64,000 nucleotides of DNA, taken from NCBI GenBank assembly GCA_037349105.1, contig JAYJMM010000113.1:4588001-4652000 (forward strand), written 5' to 3'. The position numbers and the translations under genes are program-made. Under the pieces are notes generated by a model, which was not told the origin of the DNA, did no database searches, and saw nothing but the letters and a program-made list of their open reading frames with translations. This stretch comes from Limnomonas spitsbergensis. Its lineage: Eukaryota; Chlorophyta; Chlorophyceae; Chlamydomonadales. Positions 38,972 to 49,995 of this stretch are shown here, in pieces. Positions within the stretch are counted from its first letter, which is position 1. Every line of letters begins with the position of its first letter.

Positions 38972-40068
38972 TTGTTGCCCCCCCCTCCACGTTGCCCCCC
39001 TCCTCCCTGTTGCACCCTCCTCCCTGTTGCCCCCCTCCCTGTTGCCTCCCCCTCCCTGTTGCCCCCTCCTCCCTGTTGCCCCCTCCTCCTTGTTGCCCCC
39101 TCCTCCCTGTTGCCCCCTCCTCCCTGAGTCCCTGTTGCCCCTCCTCCCTGTTGCCATCCTCCTTGTTGCCCCTACTCCCTGTTGCCCCTCCTCCCTGTTG
39201 CCCCTCCTCCCTGTTGCCCCTCCTCCCTGTTGCCCCTCCTCCTTGTTGCCCCTCCCCATGTTCCTCTCCTCCATGTTGTCCTCCTCCATGTTGCCCTCCT
39301 CCATGTTGCCCCCCTCCCTGTTGCCCTCCTCCCTGTTGCCCCCCCTCCATGCTGCCCACCTCTCTGTTGCCTCCCCTCCCTGTTGCCCCTCCTTCCTGTT
39401 GCCCCTCCTTCCTGTTGCCCCCTCCTCCCTGTTGCCCTCCTCCCTGTTGCCCTCCTCCCTGTTGCCCCCCCTTCCCTGTTGTCCCTCCTCCCTGTTTCCC
39501 TCCTCCCTGCTGTCCCTCCTCGATGTTGCCCCCTCCTCCCTGTTGCCCCTCCTCCCTGTTTCCCCCCCTCCCTGTTGCCCTCGTCCATGTTGCCCCTCCT
39601 CCCTGTTGCCCCTCCTCCATGTTGCCCCTCCTCCCTGCTGCCCCTCCTCCTTGTTGCCCCTCCTCCTTGTTGCCCCTCCCCCTGTTCCTCTCCTCCCTGT
39701 TGTCCTCCTCCCTGTTGCCCTCCTCCCTGTTGCCTTCCTCCATGTTGCCCCCCTCCATGTTGCCCCCCTCCATGCTGCCCACCTCTTTGTTGCCTCCCCT
39801 CCCTGTTGCCCCTCCTTCATGTTGCCCCCCTCCCTGTTGCCCCCTCCTCCCTGTTGCCCTCCTCCCTGTTGCCCCCCCTTCCATGTTGTCCCTCCTCCCT
39901 GTTCCCCTCCTCCCTGGTGTCCCTCCTCCATGTTGCCCCCTCCTCCCTGTTGCCCCTCCTCCCTGTTGCCCTCCTCCCTGTTGCCCCCCCTCCCTGTTGC
40001 CCTCCTCCCTGTTGTCCCCCCGCCCTGTTGCCCTCCTCCCTGCTGCCCCCCTCCCTGTTGCCCCACAT
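38972..40068. repeat. Pyrimidine-rich minisatellite (15-17 bp units)
   Basis: About 1.1 kb of tandem GTTGCCCCTCCTCCCT variants. Marked variants (a TTCCTCTCC block at about 39256 and 39680, a CATGCTGCCCACC block at about 39348 and 39772) recur 424 bp apart, indicating a higher-order repeat. The plus strand is almost purely pyrimidine over long runs. Long ORFs on both strands are by-products of the repeat. Confidence 0.95.
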
Positions 40069-40209
40069 TAACAGACCCATCGTCCACCGAGGTGAGCTGC
40101 ATGAGGTTGAGCTGTAGAGCACGCGGCGTATGTGTGCCGGAGTGCTCAAGATCTCCCCATCCCCTTACGTGCTGTGGACCTGCACAGAGGGGACGCTTCG
40201 GCTGCACAA

Positions 40210-40437
40210 GTCAATGACGTTACACCTCTGGGCCCTGCTCAAAAAGGCTCGGCCAAGTGGGCGCCTAACTACAAGTGGAAGACAACAAAGTAAGGGAATT
40301 ACAGACAAAAGGCTGGAAAGGAAAGGCAAAGGAAGTTCCAGCCTCTGAGAACCTCTACGCCTCAACAATGTCTACCATGTCTTCCACAAAAACCAGGGCA
40401 TCCCACCCATCGTGCCCTGGTACGACTAGGAGAAGTT
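40210..40437 (+). repeat. Most complete copy of the family A unit
   Basis: It begins GTCAATGACGTTACACC, continues CTGGGCCCTGCTCAAAAAGG and GGCGCCTAACTA, then a purine-rich stretch, CAGCCTCTGAGAACC, and ends near GCCCTGGTACGACTAGG. This ~228-bp copy defines the likely full unit. No coding capacity, poly-A tail or obvious Pol III boxes were seen. Confidence 0.75.
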
Positions 40438-40669
40438 TTTAGCAACGTTCGGGGGACCTGCCCATCCCCGCTCCCTAAGTTGATCCAGCACGCTGGGGCA
40501 TTGAAAGCATGCATGGAACGGCTGCAGAAGGGACAAGCCCAAACTCAATTTCTGTAGGTGCCAGGCCAGTGTCATCAAACTGACTAGGGCTGATGTTTGT
40601 AAAGGCTGCGGCGCATCAGAGTTTCTTGTAGCATGCTTCAGCTGCAATTCAGCTATATCATGGCCTATG

Positions 40670-40800
40670 GCCTTGGGGGCCTGGGGCAGCAAGTCCTGCT
40701 GCTCGGGCCACCGGCCATATGTCGGTCAAGATTTTGTCCCACTTTGCTCAGTGGTGGCTGCCCAGCGCCCCCCTACGGGTCGTCTGGTGCCCACTAAAAG
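40670..40800 (+). repeat. Dispersed repeat family B copy
   Basis: Core CAGCAAGTCCTGCTGCTCGG, then GCCACCGGCC, TATGTCGGTCAAG, AGTGGTGGCTG and CTGGTGCCCACTAAAAG. Related copies occur near 500-625, 59190-59310, inverted at 44270-44345 and inverted inside the LTR insertion at 20719-20902. Confidence 0.7.
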
Positions 40801-41545
40801 AAACACTGCGGCTCAGTGGCCATTTAACATCCCTGATATCCATCCAATGATCATGCGCGGACCATCGGGCCATGCCCCCATGCGCCCTTTATTATTTCAT
40901 GCTCCATGTGATGGCGGGGACTTGGGAGAGCGCCATTGGACATTGAGCCCGGGGTGATGGAGTGAAATGTGGAGCATTTGCATCCACAAAAGGCAAACCT
41001 GACCACAGCTACAACCTGGCCACAGGCTAAAGATCTCATCCAATCGGGAGCGCATGATTGAAAAATGGCAAGGTCTCTCGACACAGATTCCGCTGCTGCA
41101 TGGGCTGACCTGGGTCCTGTGATGAACATGCCTTCTGCACCCAGTAATGACCGCCATGGCGCCATGCACCCTCATGGCATAGATGATGTGGTGGAGTGTC
41201 CAGGGGGGCAGCAGGCCTGCCATCTGCACACATCCGCCACTCCCGGCCCCTTCACAGAGCTCACTCATGTAGCTCATCAACACCACCCATCAAGGCCCAA
41301 TGTGTCAGGGTGGTAGAAATCCCCCCAGTAGTGCTCTATGCACCCTAGAGGGCAGGGCGGCAGGCCAGGTGCCACCAGGTGCCACTTTTCAGATCTGATG
41401 CTGATTTCAGTTCAAATCTGTAACAGCCTCCGTACAGCCAAGACTGGAACAGATCGCACTAGGATACAAGCAGGGCCTGGACAGACGACTGGGATCACGT
41501 ACGATCATAAGAAAGAAGGATGCAACTTACAGGGGCTACCCGTTT

Positions 41546-41628
41546 AAAACGGTGCATACCCGCTGAGCCCTGCTGAACACCCCGGCCGCGTGGGGCTCGT
41601 AGGAACGAGAAAGCTCAATTCCAGCTAT
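41546..41628 (+). repeat. Inverted family A-like repeat
   Basis: Carries GTGCATACCCGCTGAGCCC, TGCTGAACACC and GGCCGCGTGGGGCTCGTAGG, the reverse complement of the repeat at 22031 and of the first half of the LTR insertion. Confidence 0.6.
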
Positions 41629-42761
41629 CATGCACAGCCAGGACCATGGTGCAGCTATGGGTCAACCTGTGTGGCCCATTCGGCAGCAGCTCGCCCCCTT
41701 TCTGCCTGGGATGTCCGCATCTTCAGCATTGGCCCCGGCAGCGGAGCACCCTAAAAGTCACCGGTGCAAGCAGCAACAGAAGGTCGACTGCATCGCTCTC
41801 GCCAGTGATCTGCCTGCCGTCCTTAAAGCCGCGGGTGTCATACGTCAACAATGCCATCAGCACGTGGACGGCCAGCGATCGACTCAGTACCAGGCAGAAC
41901 TCTGGGCCGTGGTCACAGGCAGAGATCCAGGGGCATGGCCCCCACAGGCAAAACGCAAAAGTAAGCAACCCGTCTCCTTGGCTTGCAAGGTACGTGTGAT
42001 AGCTATCACAGATCAGGAGCTGATCTTATGCGTGTAGGTGGCCAAGCCAGTATGTCGTGGGCTCAATGCTCAGCTGGGCACATGCCTGGAGGCAGGGACT
42101 TATGTGCGAGCGCACACAGCACACTGCCTGCTCCTGCCCCCTCACGCACAAACCGATACGGGTTTCTATTTTTGCCACCAGGCTCAGGCAGATTGCCTGC
42201 CTGCCTGACCTTCTCTTGTTCCTTCCTAGCCGCTCACCCCAGACAAGTATGCTCCCATGCACCGGCTTTCCCAAATAGGACAGCTTACTGTCTTAAACTC
42301 ACTGAAGTTTCGCTTACGCATCACACAGTTTTCACACAGACTTTTAAATTTTCACTTGAACATTCTTGTTTCCTTCTCAATTTTCCTTAGAGGCGTCCAA
42401 CCGAACTCTTTTGCACCCACTTCATGTTTTTATGGCTGGGGCTAATCTTCTGCACTATGGGGGTCACTTCCACGCTACTGCTCGGTGTTGGTTGCTTGCC
42501 CAGGGGATTCACTGGTTTTCGCTTGGTGTCCTAGCATATTCAGTGCCTGTGCCGGTTTACGGGCACCAGTCCCATGCATCGAATGTGATGCCCCCCTGGA
42601 CTGTAAAACCTTTAAAAAAAACCAGACCGATGAGAAGGCTTGCAGCAGTAGTGACACGAGCATATCAAGCTGCCTGTTTCTGGCCCACCAGCAGGATCGA
42701 GGAAAACGCCTGGTAGCTACCTAACGTCAGCTGTAGGTACAGGGTGCCAAAGGATCAGAAG

Positions 42762-44045
42762 TGTCACAGTATATTACCGTATACGTGACAGAACCGTTTA
42801 GACCGCAGTTAGCGGCCTCGGGGACTCCGCAGCTTCTCTGCGGAGTCTACGGATTTGAACTGAGACCTAGAAACCCGCTTACGCCGGTTGATTTGACAGA
42901 TTGTACCGTATTCTGAATTGGGCCTGCCGGGTCCCTGTATCCCGGCAGTTGCCTAAGCTACTACTTTTGTCCCTTTTGAAGGACAGGCCTCTGGTGTAAA
43001 GAGTATAGGCCTAGCTCTCACGGATACTAGTAGCCCTTGCTCGCCACTAAGTCAGTACCTTACACTTCAGTCAAGTCTAGCACCACGGAAAGTGGTGATA
43101 GCATAAGCAAGTGACAAGCGAGCCCCATCCATATCACTGGACATCCCCAGCCGACGCCATCTACGGAGCTCGCCCTGAAGAGCACGCGACCTACGGTGCC
43201 GATCCCTGACTACTCGTCCATCGGAGACGACTAATCAGGCAAGCAGTCCCAAGCAGATATTCACCTAAATAGACCAGGAGGCGCAAAGCCGACCAGGAGC
43301 TCTCGGCGTACCAGCTTCCAGCTGAGTCCGCCCGGCGACAAAACCCACGGACAAAGTCACCTCCGTCGCCGTTCCTTCGCAACCCCGAGCATCCCCGCTC
43401 TCAGTGTCCTTCAAAAGGGACAAAAGTGGTATTGCAGCCTGATCAGCTGCTTGCCAACGAGTTCCTCGCTGAGGGAAGCTAAGCTTGTCTGACCTGGAAT
43501 ATTTTTTTGAATTGTTCGCCTTGGACAGCTTGAAAAAGCACCTCTGTTGCTGCATTCTGCTGGGCTTTTCGTGCCAAATTAGATCTTGCAAACCCCGGCT
43601 GTGAAGAGCCTTGGGGAGAAGCTCGAAGATCCAGTTGTGGAGTTATAAACCCGCCTTGATTCCCTGTGCAAGGATCGCAGTGAAAGCTGGGAGAAAGTTG
43701 GGCGAAGGAGAATTCCGCCTAGCACCACATATTGTTGAGCAAATAGAAAGATTCGGATTGCCTGTCCTTGAGCTATAATTGCCTGTCAACCAGGCCTGTC
43801 TAGCAAGCCCTCAGAAAGGCAGAGAGACTTTACACCAGACTTTACACCAGAGCTTACACCAGAGAGACTTCCTGCTAGGGCCGAACCTTACAGTAGCCAG
43901 TTAACAGCTCTTGTCTGAAGTACAAGGAGTCTGTGTGTACGGTAATGTACCGTGTTTATGAGTAGAAGGACACTTCTCTAAGGCGCCTTTACCGGAGATT
44001 CCGGAGTTTACCATATTGGCACGTTTACTGCTTTATGGTGCGACA
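42762..44045 (+). repeat. Solo LTR related to the giant retrotransposon
   Basis: It begins TGTCAC and ends GCGACA and is flanked by the 4-bp duplication GAAG (42758-42761 and 44046-44049). Its orientation is opposite to the LTRs at 1208-2056. The first part matches the LTR end near 1850-2056 (for example TGCCGGG, TCCCTGTA, CCCGGCA) with many differences. The last ~190 bp match 1208-1380. At 1284 bp it is longer than the 849-bp LTR and retains a middle segment. No internal region accompanies it, so it probably arose by LTR-LTR recombination. Confidence 0.88.
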
Positions 44046-45541
44046 GAAGGGATATGGCATCCCCTGCAGCACATGTACTACTGGTAGTCGACATTCCCGC
44101 GCTTGCCAACGTTTGTTGGTGCACAACATGCCTCACCCCTCCCTGCCCTTCGTGGGGTGTCAATGTGTCATTCCTGCCCTTGTTACCTGTCATGCGCATG
44201 GTGTCAGTAGCACCCGTGTCAGATGAGCCGCTTTGGGAGGCCTGTTATACGACAGCTAGGTCCAAACCTTAATCGCCCAAAGGCCGGTGGCCCCAGCAAT
44301 AGGGCTTGCTGTACCAAGCTTTGCTGGCCGGGTAGGCCAGGTGGTAGGTGAAGTCCACCCGAAGCGCCCCAAAATGAAAGAGCACCCTTCAAATTACGAA
44401 CACCACAAGCCCGAGATACCGCGGAGAGATTAGTTGTCCTGAAAGACCATGTACTGTGCAGATGTTGCCAATCGGAACACTTTCGATCATGAGGAAAGGC
44501 CTGCAAATCGCATAGCTTTGCTTTTTCATGAGGGTATTCAGCAACTCAGCATTCGGTACCTCTGAATGGGGATGCTCCAGCTTAACCAAGACATGGTATG
44601 GTGTACGCCAGCGTATGTGTCCAAATGATAAGCTGCGTCTTCTTTATCTTTATCTAAAGACCATTCATGGATGCTTTAGGGTTCTAGCTTAGCTATGGTC
44701 CAAGTAGCATTGGCCAGGTCATTCACAATGAGACCAGGCAGTTCCACTTTGCCTCGAGGAGAAAGCCCATCCACGGAAATGCATCACCTTAGCCAAAGCT
44801 CAAATGTTGGCGGATGCCTCTACATTGAGGCAAGACAGCAAGCGCTTCATTTGGCTGCTCTACTATGGTCAGAAATCTGCCCACCTGATGCTGAGGTTCA
44901 CATGCAGCATCACCAGTTCCTCTGAATCCTGACGATATACAGGGAAGGTGACGCAGCCTAAGGCAGGGAGTTCAACTCTTCAATGAGTTGATGTCGTAAC
45001 ACACCTGTGCCCTGCTCAAAAGGTTCGGCCCCTGCATGGAGTAGTTCACAATAACTGTGACATTATAACTAGATGCATTAAGTTAAGTTTCGGCTGTCCT
45101 TTCCGGTAAACTTTCAAATTATGAAGGATTTTTACAGATAAAAGGAATCAAAGCGAGCAAGTAATATGGACGATTTTGGTTCTCTTGCAAAATGTTCGAT
45201 ACAATATGTGGACACCTTGAACCCACTCATTTGCCGACCGACCGAGTAAGGCAAAGGATGTCATGGGCAGTATATGATGATGCGGAGATATCAGGAGATG
45301 ATATGAAGCAAGGTAGTAGATTTCTTATGGCTTCTCAAAGCCTTATTCATCGAAGAATTCCGGCAGAATGCTTTGGTGCATGAAATATGTATGAAGAAAC
45401 ACGAAGGACTTATGTAAGGCTAGTGCCCAACGAACAAAAACAATAATCGGCAGTCCAGGGGATGCAGGGCAACCGCCAACAGGATAAATGGCCGACAACC
45501 CATATGAGCACTTCAAGGGTTCTCTCCTCTCCAACATCACA
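44046..45541. other. Intergenic, no supported gene
   Basis: Contains an inverted family B copy (44270-44345) and a degenerate family A copy (44988-45030). The remainder is unremarkable. Confidence 0.5.
44988..45030 (+). repeat. Dispersed repeat family A copy, degenerate
   Basis: Retains GATGTCGTAACACACCTGTG and CCCTGCTCAAAAGGTTCGGC. Confidence 0.6.
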
Positions 45542-47131
45542 TTACACAAACATGTATGAAGCCACAGCCAGAGGTGGCATTCTGCTAACCTCGTGGAACC
45601 TGGCATGACCGTACTTGTCGCGGATGGCAGCTAGCTGTGGGCTTGAGCTGACGGCCTGGTGCACGGCAGCCAATGCAATGACGCACTGGCTGATATCGCT
45701 AGGCACGTAGGTGGAGTAGTGCCGCAGGTTGCCGTCCCAAGGCTGACGCTTCAGCATCAGATTGCCTAGGTAGATACCAGCCGCGGCGATGACGGATGGC
45801 AGGAAACTCAGCATGTTATAATCCAGCAGCGACAGCTCTGTCAGGTAGTTGGACAGGAAGTGGAGGTGCTCATCTGGGTTACACACCTGGTGAGGGCAGA
45901 TGTGAAGTAGAGCGAACATGAACACTTGCTGGGCAAAAACAAAGACAGCTAACTGTCGTCTTGTCAGGCATATCTTCACTTGTGATATCATGCAAGTCTG
46001 TTGCGTATCGTGAGGCATATCTGCTGTTGGGATTGTTGTGTCAGGCATACCTGCAGCAATCGCCTGAGGAAGGTTTTCGCAGTGGGGACTGTGAGCTCGT
46101 ATGACAGCTTTTTGAGAATGACCTCCTCCATGTTGATCATCTGCTCCCTGGCATATGTGTTGTCTGTGATGTAGCAGAAGTCTGTGGAGGATGAAACACA
46201 TGATATGCATAAAAACCAACCAAAGTGGGCAGTCTCGGCACAGTTGAAATAACATACGCAATCAGCCACTCACCAGCAACATTTGGAGGGTAGATCTCCT
46301 CGTACTTGGCTGCTAGCCACATGCATGTCACCCCAATGAGCTGCAACTGGCTACGCTGGGCTGGCTGCAGTGTCAGGAAGCGGTCAATGTAGTTCACAGC
46401 TTGGTAGAGCGTGTCCGCACAGAGCTTGTACTCCTCTGACACCTCCACAAGCCAGTCGACCAGAATGGCACGCATCTTGGCGTTAACGTCTGCCTGGACT
46501 TGCTCAAGATATCTGGGGCTGGGCCGCTTCATCAACTGCGGGAGGGATATCAGCTGTTACCAAATGTCACCACGCACACAACAGTTCACCAGACATACAT
46601 TCCAAACTGGGTCAACCAAGGGTCAAAGCACAACATGCGAGTCCTCCCTACCTCTGCTTCTCTCAAATATTGAAAAATAGGCTGAGCATATGCGCTGCAA
46701 GCCTGAGGATCATCCTCGTTCAGTTTGTCCACATCCACCCAGTCTCGGCGACCTTTCTCTGCGAGCACAATCAGTTCAGCATCGTCCAAGCTAATGCAGT
46801 TAATGACGCTATGCTCACCTAGTCGCAGGCCGTCAATTAACGCAGGGTCAGAGAAAATCTGCGGCTGAAGCAGGTTCGCGGGCTGCAGCTTCGCTGTGAA
46901 TACCATGCCTTTCCCCGCCCCCTGTAAAGTGCCAAGGCAAGTAAACAATTTCAAAAATTCGACTCACGACGGACATCATTATCAGAGACAAACCTTGGAG
47001 TCCTGGGCGCGACCTGCGCCCGAGTTCAGCTCAGCTCTAGAACGGTTGGTTATGTCGCCGAATGTTGGTCGCTTGCTCTCTAACAGAGCTCCCTGCAGAA
47101 TGCATACAATGTCATCGCCAGCATGTGACAT
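45542..47131 (-). CDS. A-type cyclin (five exons)
   Basis: Model exons on minus are 47131-46994, 46921-46652, 46535-46274, 46181-46051 and 45886-45542. All are GT/AG, phases agree, and the product is 381 residues. A-type cyclins activate CDKs in S phase and G2 in the nucleus. The N-terminus has RPTFGDITN (21-29), the cyclin A/B destruction-box region, with Phe where the box usually has Leu. The cyclin box opens with MRAILVDWLVEV (157-168), then LYQAVNYIDRFL, WLAAKYEEIYPP and DFCYITDNTY. The second cyclin fold includes HFLSNYLTELSLLDY and ends HEVSRMPPLAV. Length is near that of plant A-type cyclins (about 350-450). An alternative acceptor upstream of exon 5 would add 14 residues in frame; I preferred the one that joins LRRLLQ to VCNPDEHLHFL. 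The start is the first in-frame ATG. Confidence 0.92.
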
Positions 47132-47849
47132 TTCGAGCTCCGTGTATCTTGGAGGTCCAATCAGTCCCCTAGTCCAATCAAAGACTTGCCTTCGCAGAGC
47201 ATTGGTATTGGTCCTTGCTGCTCCTCATCTGTCCCCTGTTGGTGTCTAGGCTAAAATCGCTCTTAAGGGTGTCTTGCTGGTACTGTGCAGATTTCCCTGA
47301 GCCGAGCCAGGCTGGTGCAAGATTTTCCATGTTGCAGTATGATGCTTGTCAGTCATCAAGATATCATTTCCAGATATTATATCATTCCGGCAGCAGCAGA
47401 GGTAGAGCGCGGAAAGAGTCGGTTACCACACCCTAGCCTCGAGGCAATACATAATTCAAAAACCTGGTCGTAGCCTTGCCAGTCACGTCATCATTGCCCA
47501 TCTGTCGGCAGAGGCAGCATCTCCTTCATGCGTTCGTTCGACTGTGGCAAAATACGAAATCCGGTCGCTGTTCAGCATAGCATCATATATTGACTTCCTG
47601 ATGGGGAGGGCGGACTTTTCTGTACCTGCAATCCCTGCCAGTACCAAACTTTGAAAGGTCTCTGCTGAGTGGTTTGAATCAGCTTGCAACTTTCCTGAGT
47701 GGGTGGTCTGAAGTACATTACAGGCAGTGATCTCTGATTTCAGGACTCCTAGCAGCATAATAGTGGCACATCATATTGGTGGCATACTGGCTCAACAGCG
47801 AATGTGTAGTACAGGTGCCCTGGTAATGTAATTTCTTGGTGTGCTCTGA

Positions 47850-48092
47850 CTAGTCCCCGTCATCTGTAATATGTTTCTACAAAAGAAATCTGGTCAAGCA
47901 CCAAGTGCATTCAGACATCTAACTCAAAAGACATAAATCACCCGGGGATAAGACTAAAGCCTCACGTTGGAGTTCTAGATCAAAACCTACCTTTTCCAGG
48001 CATGCAAGATACAGGTCATCAAGCGTCAGCCACTGGTGTTCTGCAGGTGCGCTCAAATGATCCTCGAATGTCAGGGCAATCATGGAGGGCAT
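47850..48092 (-). CDS. Possible small spliced gene (42 codons)
   Basis: An ATG at 48092 opens a 34-codon exon (48092-47991; starts MPSMIALTFEDHLSAPAEHQ) that ends exactly at a good GTAGGT donor. A TTTTGTAG acceptor leads into 47876-47850, which reads KHITDDGD and stops. The exon composition looks coding, but I do not recognise the protein, and the second exon may be different. An ORF at 47483-47758 on the same strand could hold further exons. Confidence 0.35.
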
Positions 48093-48950
48093 CTTGATGA
48101 CCGATTACTTTCAGGCCAATGATGTGGAATCGGCCACCGCTGCAAGCAGCGGCGACACAGATGCTCACTTCTGCATGCGAGTGGTGCTTTCAGGTGTTAG
48201 ATGCGACCCTGCCTGCTGTAGCTGTTGATTCGGATCTTGCGGTGCAGGCATGGCTACCTTGATGGCCCTAGCTCAATCAAAAGAGGGTAGATCAGAAAGT
48301 TCGAACAACGATCAGTATTGGGCACTCTACTGTTGCAGTTGTATTACGTTACACTGTCATTACAACGTGAACAACAGGAGAAATTATGAATTTGTGGCAT
48401 CCCTTGCGTATTTGCGGTATGATACTGTTTACTGCTTTGGTTTCAGACACCATGTAACATTGCACCGGATCCCCATTTACTTTGTGATCGCCCAACCCTG
48501 ACAATGATGCATGAGGTCTTTTTCCAAAATGATGACAACAGCCCAACTAAGGGTATCTCCGCAAATCCAAATGTGTCTGGAGGAAAACAGAGTCTGATCC
48601 AAGCAGGCTCCATTCATCATGCAGCTTTGGTCTGGTGATTTACCTCATAATATAATTATTTGTACAGGGCTTCCACCTGTTAACAAGTTGGATTTCACAG
48701 CCCTGAAGGAGGCTGCTTGGACCTAAGAGCCTGGAAGGAGGACACGCATGCACATGCACCTACCAGCGGCCGGACAAAGGTTAGGAGGAAACCTCCCATG
48801 GCACTGGGTCCAACCAGTAGCCCTCTGCCCCTCAGCAAATGAGAAGACGTTCATAAGCCTACATTAATTATGGCCGGAAAGCCACCACACCTCTCACCTG
48901 CCGTAGGTGCAGTCCTGTACTGGTTGCAGTCCCTAGGTAATCATCTCCCT
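48093..48950. other. Intergenic, no supported gene
   Basis: Nothing recognised. It may contain the promoter of the small minus-strand gene and the 3' end of the coiled-coil candidate. Confidence 0.4.
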
Positions 48951-49995
48951 TCAGCTGATGTTCAGCTTAGATGCCTGAGTGCAGGCCTCCAGCTGACTAG
49001 AGAAAAGTTGGACGTGCTGCGCCAGCTCTAGCTTCCTCTGCTGAGCTTGCATCCGATTCTGACGTTCATGCCTATGGGGATACAGGGGTCGGAGCAAATG
49101 CATGACTCATGGAGAGTATGGGCGGCCCATCAGTGTTTCTTTTTTCCTGACTCAGCTACAAGTCAGATATACTCCGGCCTCTGGTCGGATGCCCCGCTCA
49201 TGGCCAGCCATGCTGCTTTGGCCGCCAGTCGCAGGCCAGTCCAGGTTTGGTCCCAACCGGGCCTTTGGCGGCCGCAGGCTGGCCTGCCAAAGGTGAACTA
49301 GTAGCAAGAAAAGGAACACTGATCAGATGTCCCAATGCTCTACAACATACCCGAGCAAGATGAACTCAATGATGGGTGCAGACTTATCAACATGGCATGA
49401 GGAAAGCTGCCACAGAGGATAAAGCATCAGCACAACAAGGATAACGCCCGCTCCGCAGGATGCAGCCTTCTCCGCTGTTTCTTTTCATTTTGCTTCAGGC
49501 TCCTGTGCCACCCTGCAACGGCCGACCCACCTGCAGCCGGTCCCTCAACATGCTGAGCTGCTGCTCAATCTGTGCGTTTTGGTTCTCTGAGGTCCTCCGT
49601 CAGCTCCCACTCAGCACACACCATGGTCCTGGGGCTGAGCCTTCGCATGATTAGCAGCAGTTCCTGGACGCATCATTGCGGGCAACTGCTCAAAAAATGA
49701 ATGCACCGCATGGGGCGGTGCCAGCCACACAGACGCATTTTTCTTTCATTCATCTAGCTCTCCTACATTTGCAATATGTAAAAGGCCCGCGAGCCACTCG
49801 TGGAAATACACCGTGCTCAGAAGTCGGGGTGCAGCCATGCTGACAAGTTGACTGCAGTTTTCAAGTGCCCAGGATACCTAGCGGGTGCTCTATTTCATCT
49901 AGGGAGTCCTGACAGGAGGTCCCTATGGCGTCACCTTGAATGCTGAAGCTCCTGCTGTGTCTCATCCATGGCTTCCTCATGCTCCCGTACAGCGG
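48951..49995 (-). CDS. Coiled-coil protein, partial exon-like segments
   Basis: Three minus-strand segments bounded by plausible splice sites read as heptad-rich coiled coil: 49995-49935 (AVREHEEAMDETQQELQHS, GTGACG donor), 49586-49531 (NQNAQIEQQLSMLRDRLQ, GTGGGT donor) and 49071-48951 (HERQNRMQAQQRKLELAQ, ending SKLNIS and a stop, after a CCCCATAG acceptor). The phases do not join directly, so at least one exon between them is missing from this model, and the 5' part of the gene is not identified. All three being on one strand with like composition supports a real gene. Its function is unknown. Confidence 0.4.

Larger units (their letters stand above)
40438..42761. other. Intergenic, no supported gene
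   Basis: Contains a family B repeat (40670-40800) and an inverted family A-like repeat (41546-41628). An ORF at 41630-42037 (135 codons) has no recognised motif; it could be an exon but nothing confirms it. Confidence 0.45.

Noticed and set aside
38933..40217. Very long ORFs on both strands (up to about 420 codons) across the minisatellite
   Set aside because: They consist only of the translated 15-17 bp repeat in several frames at once and have no independent coding signal.
41630..42037. Plus-strand ORF of 135 codons
   Set aside because: No motif recognised and flanked by dispersed repeats; kept only as a note in the intergenic entry.
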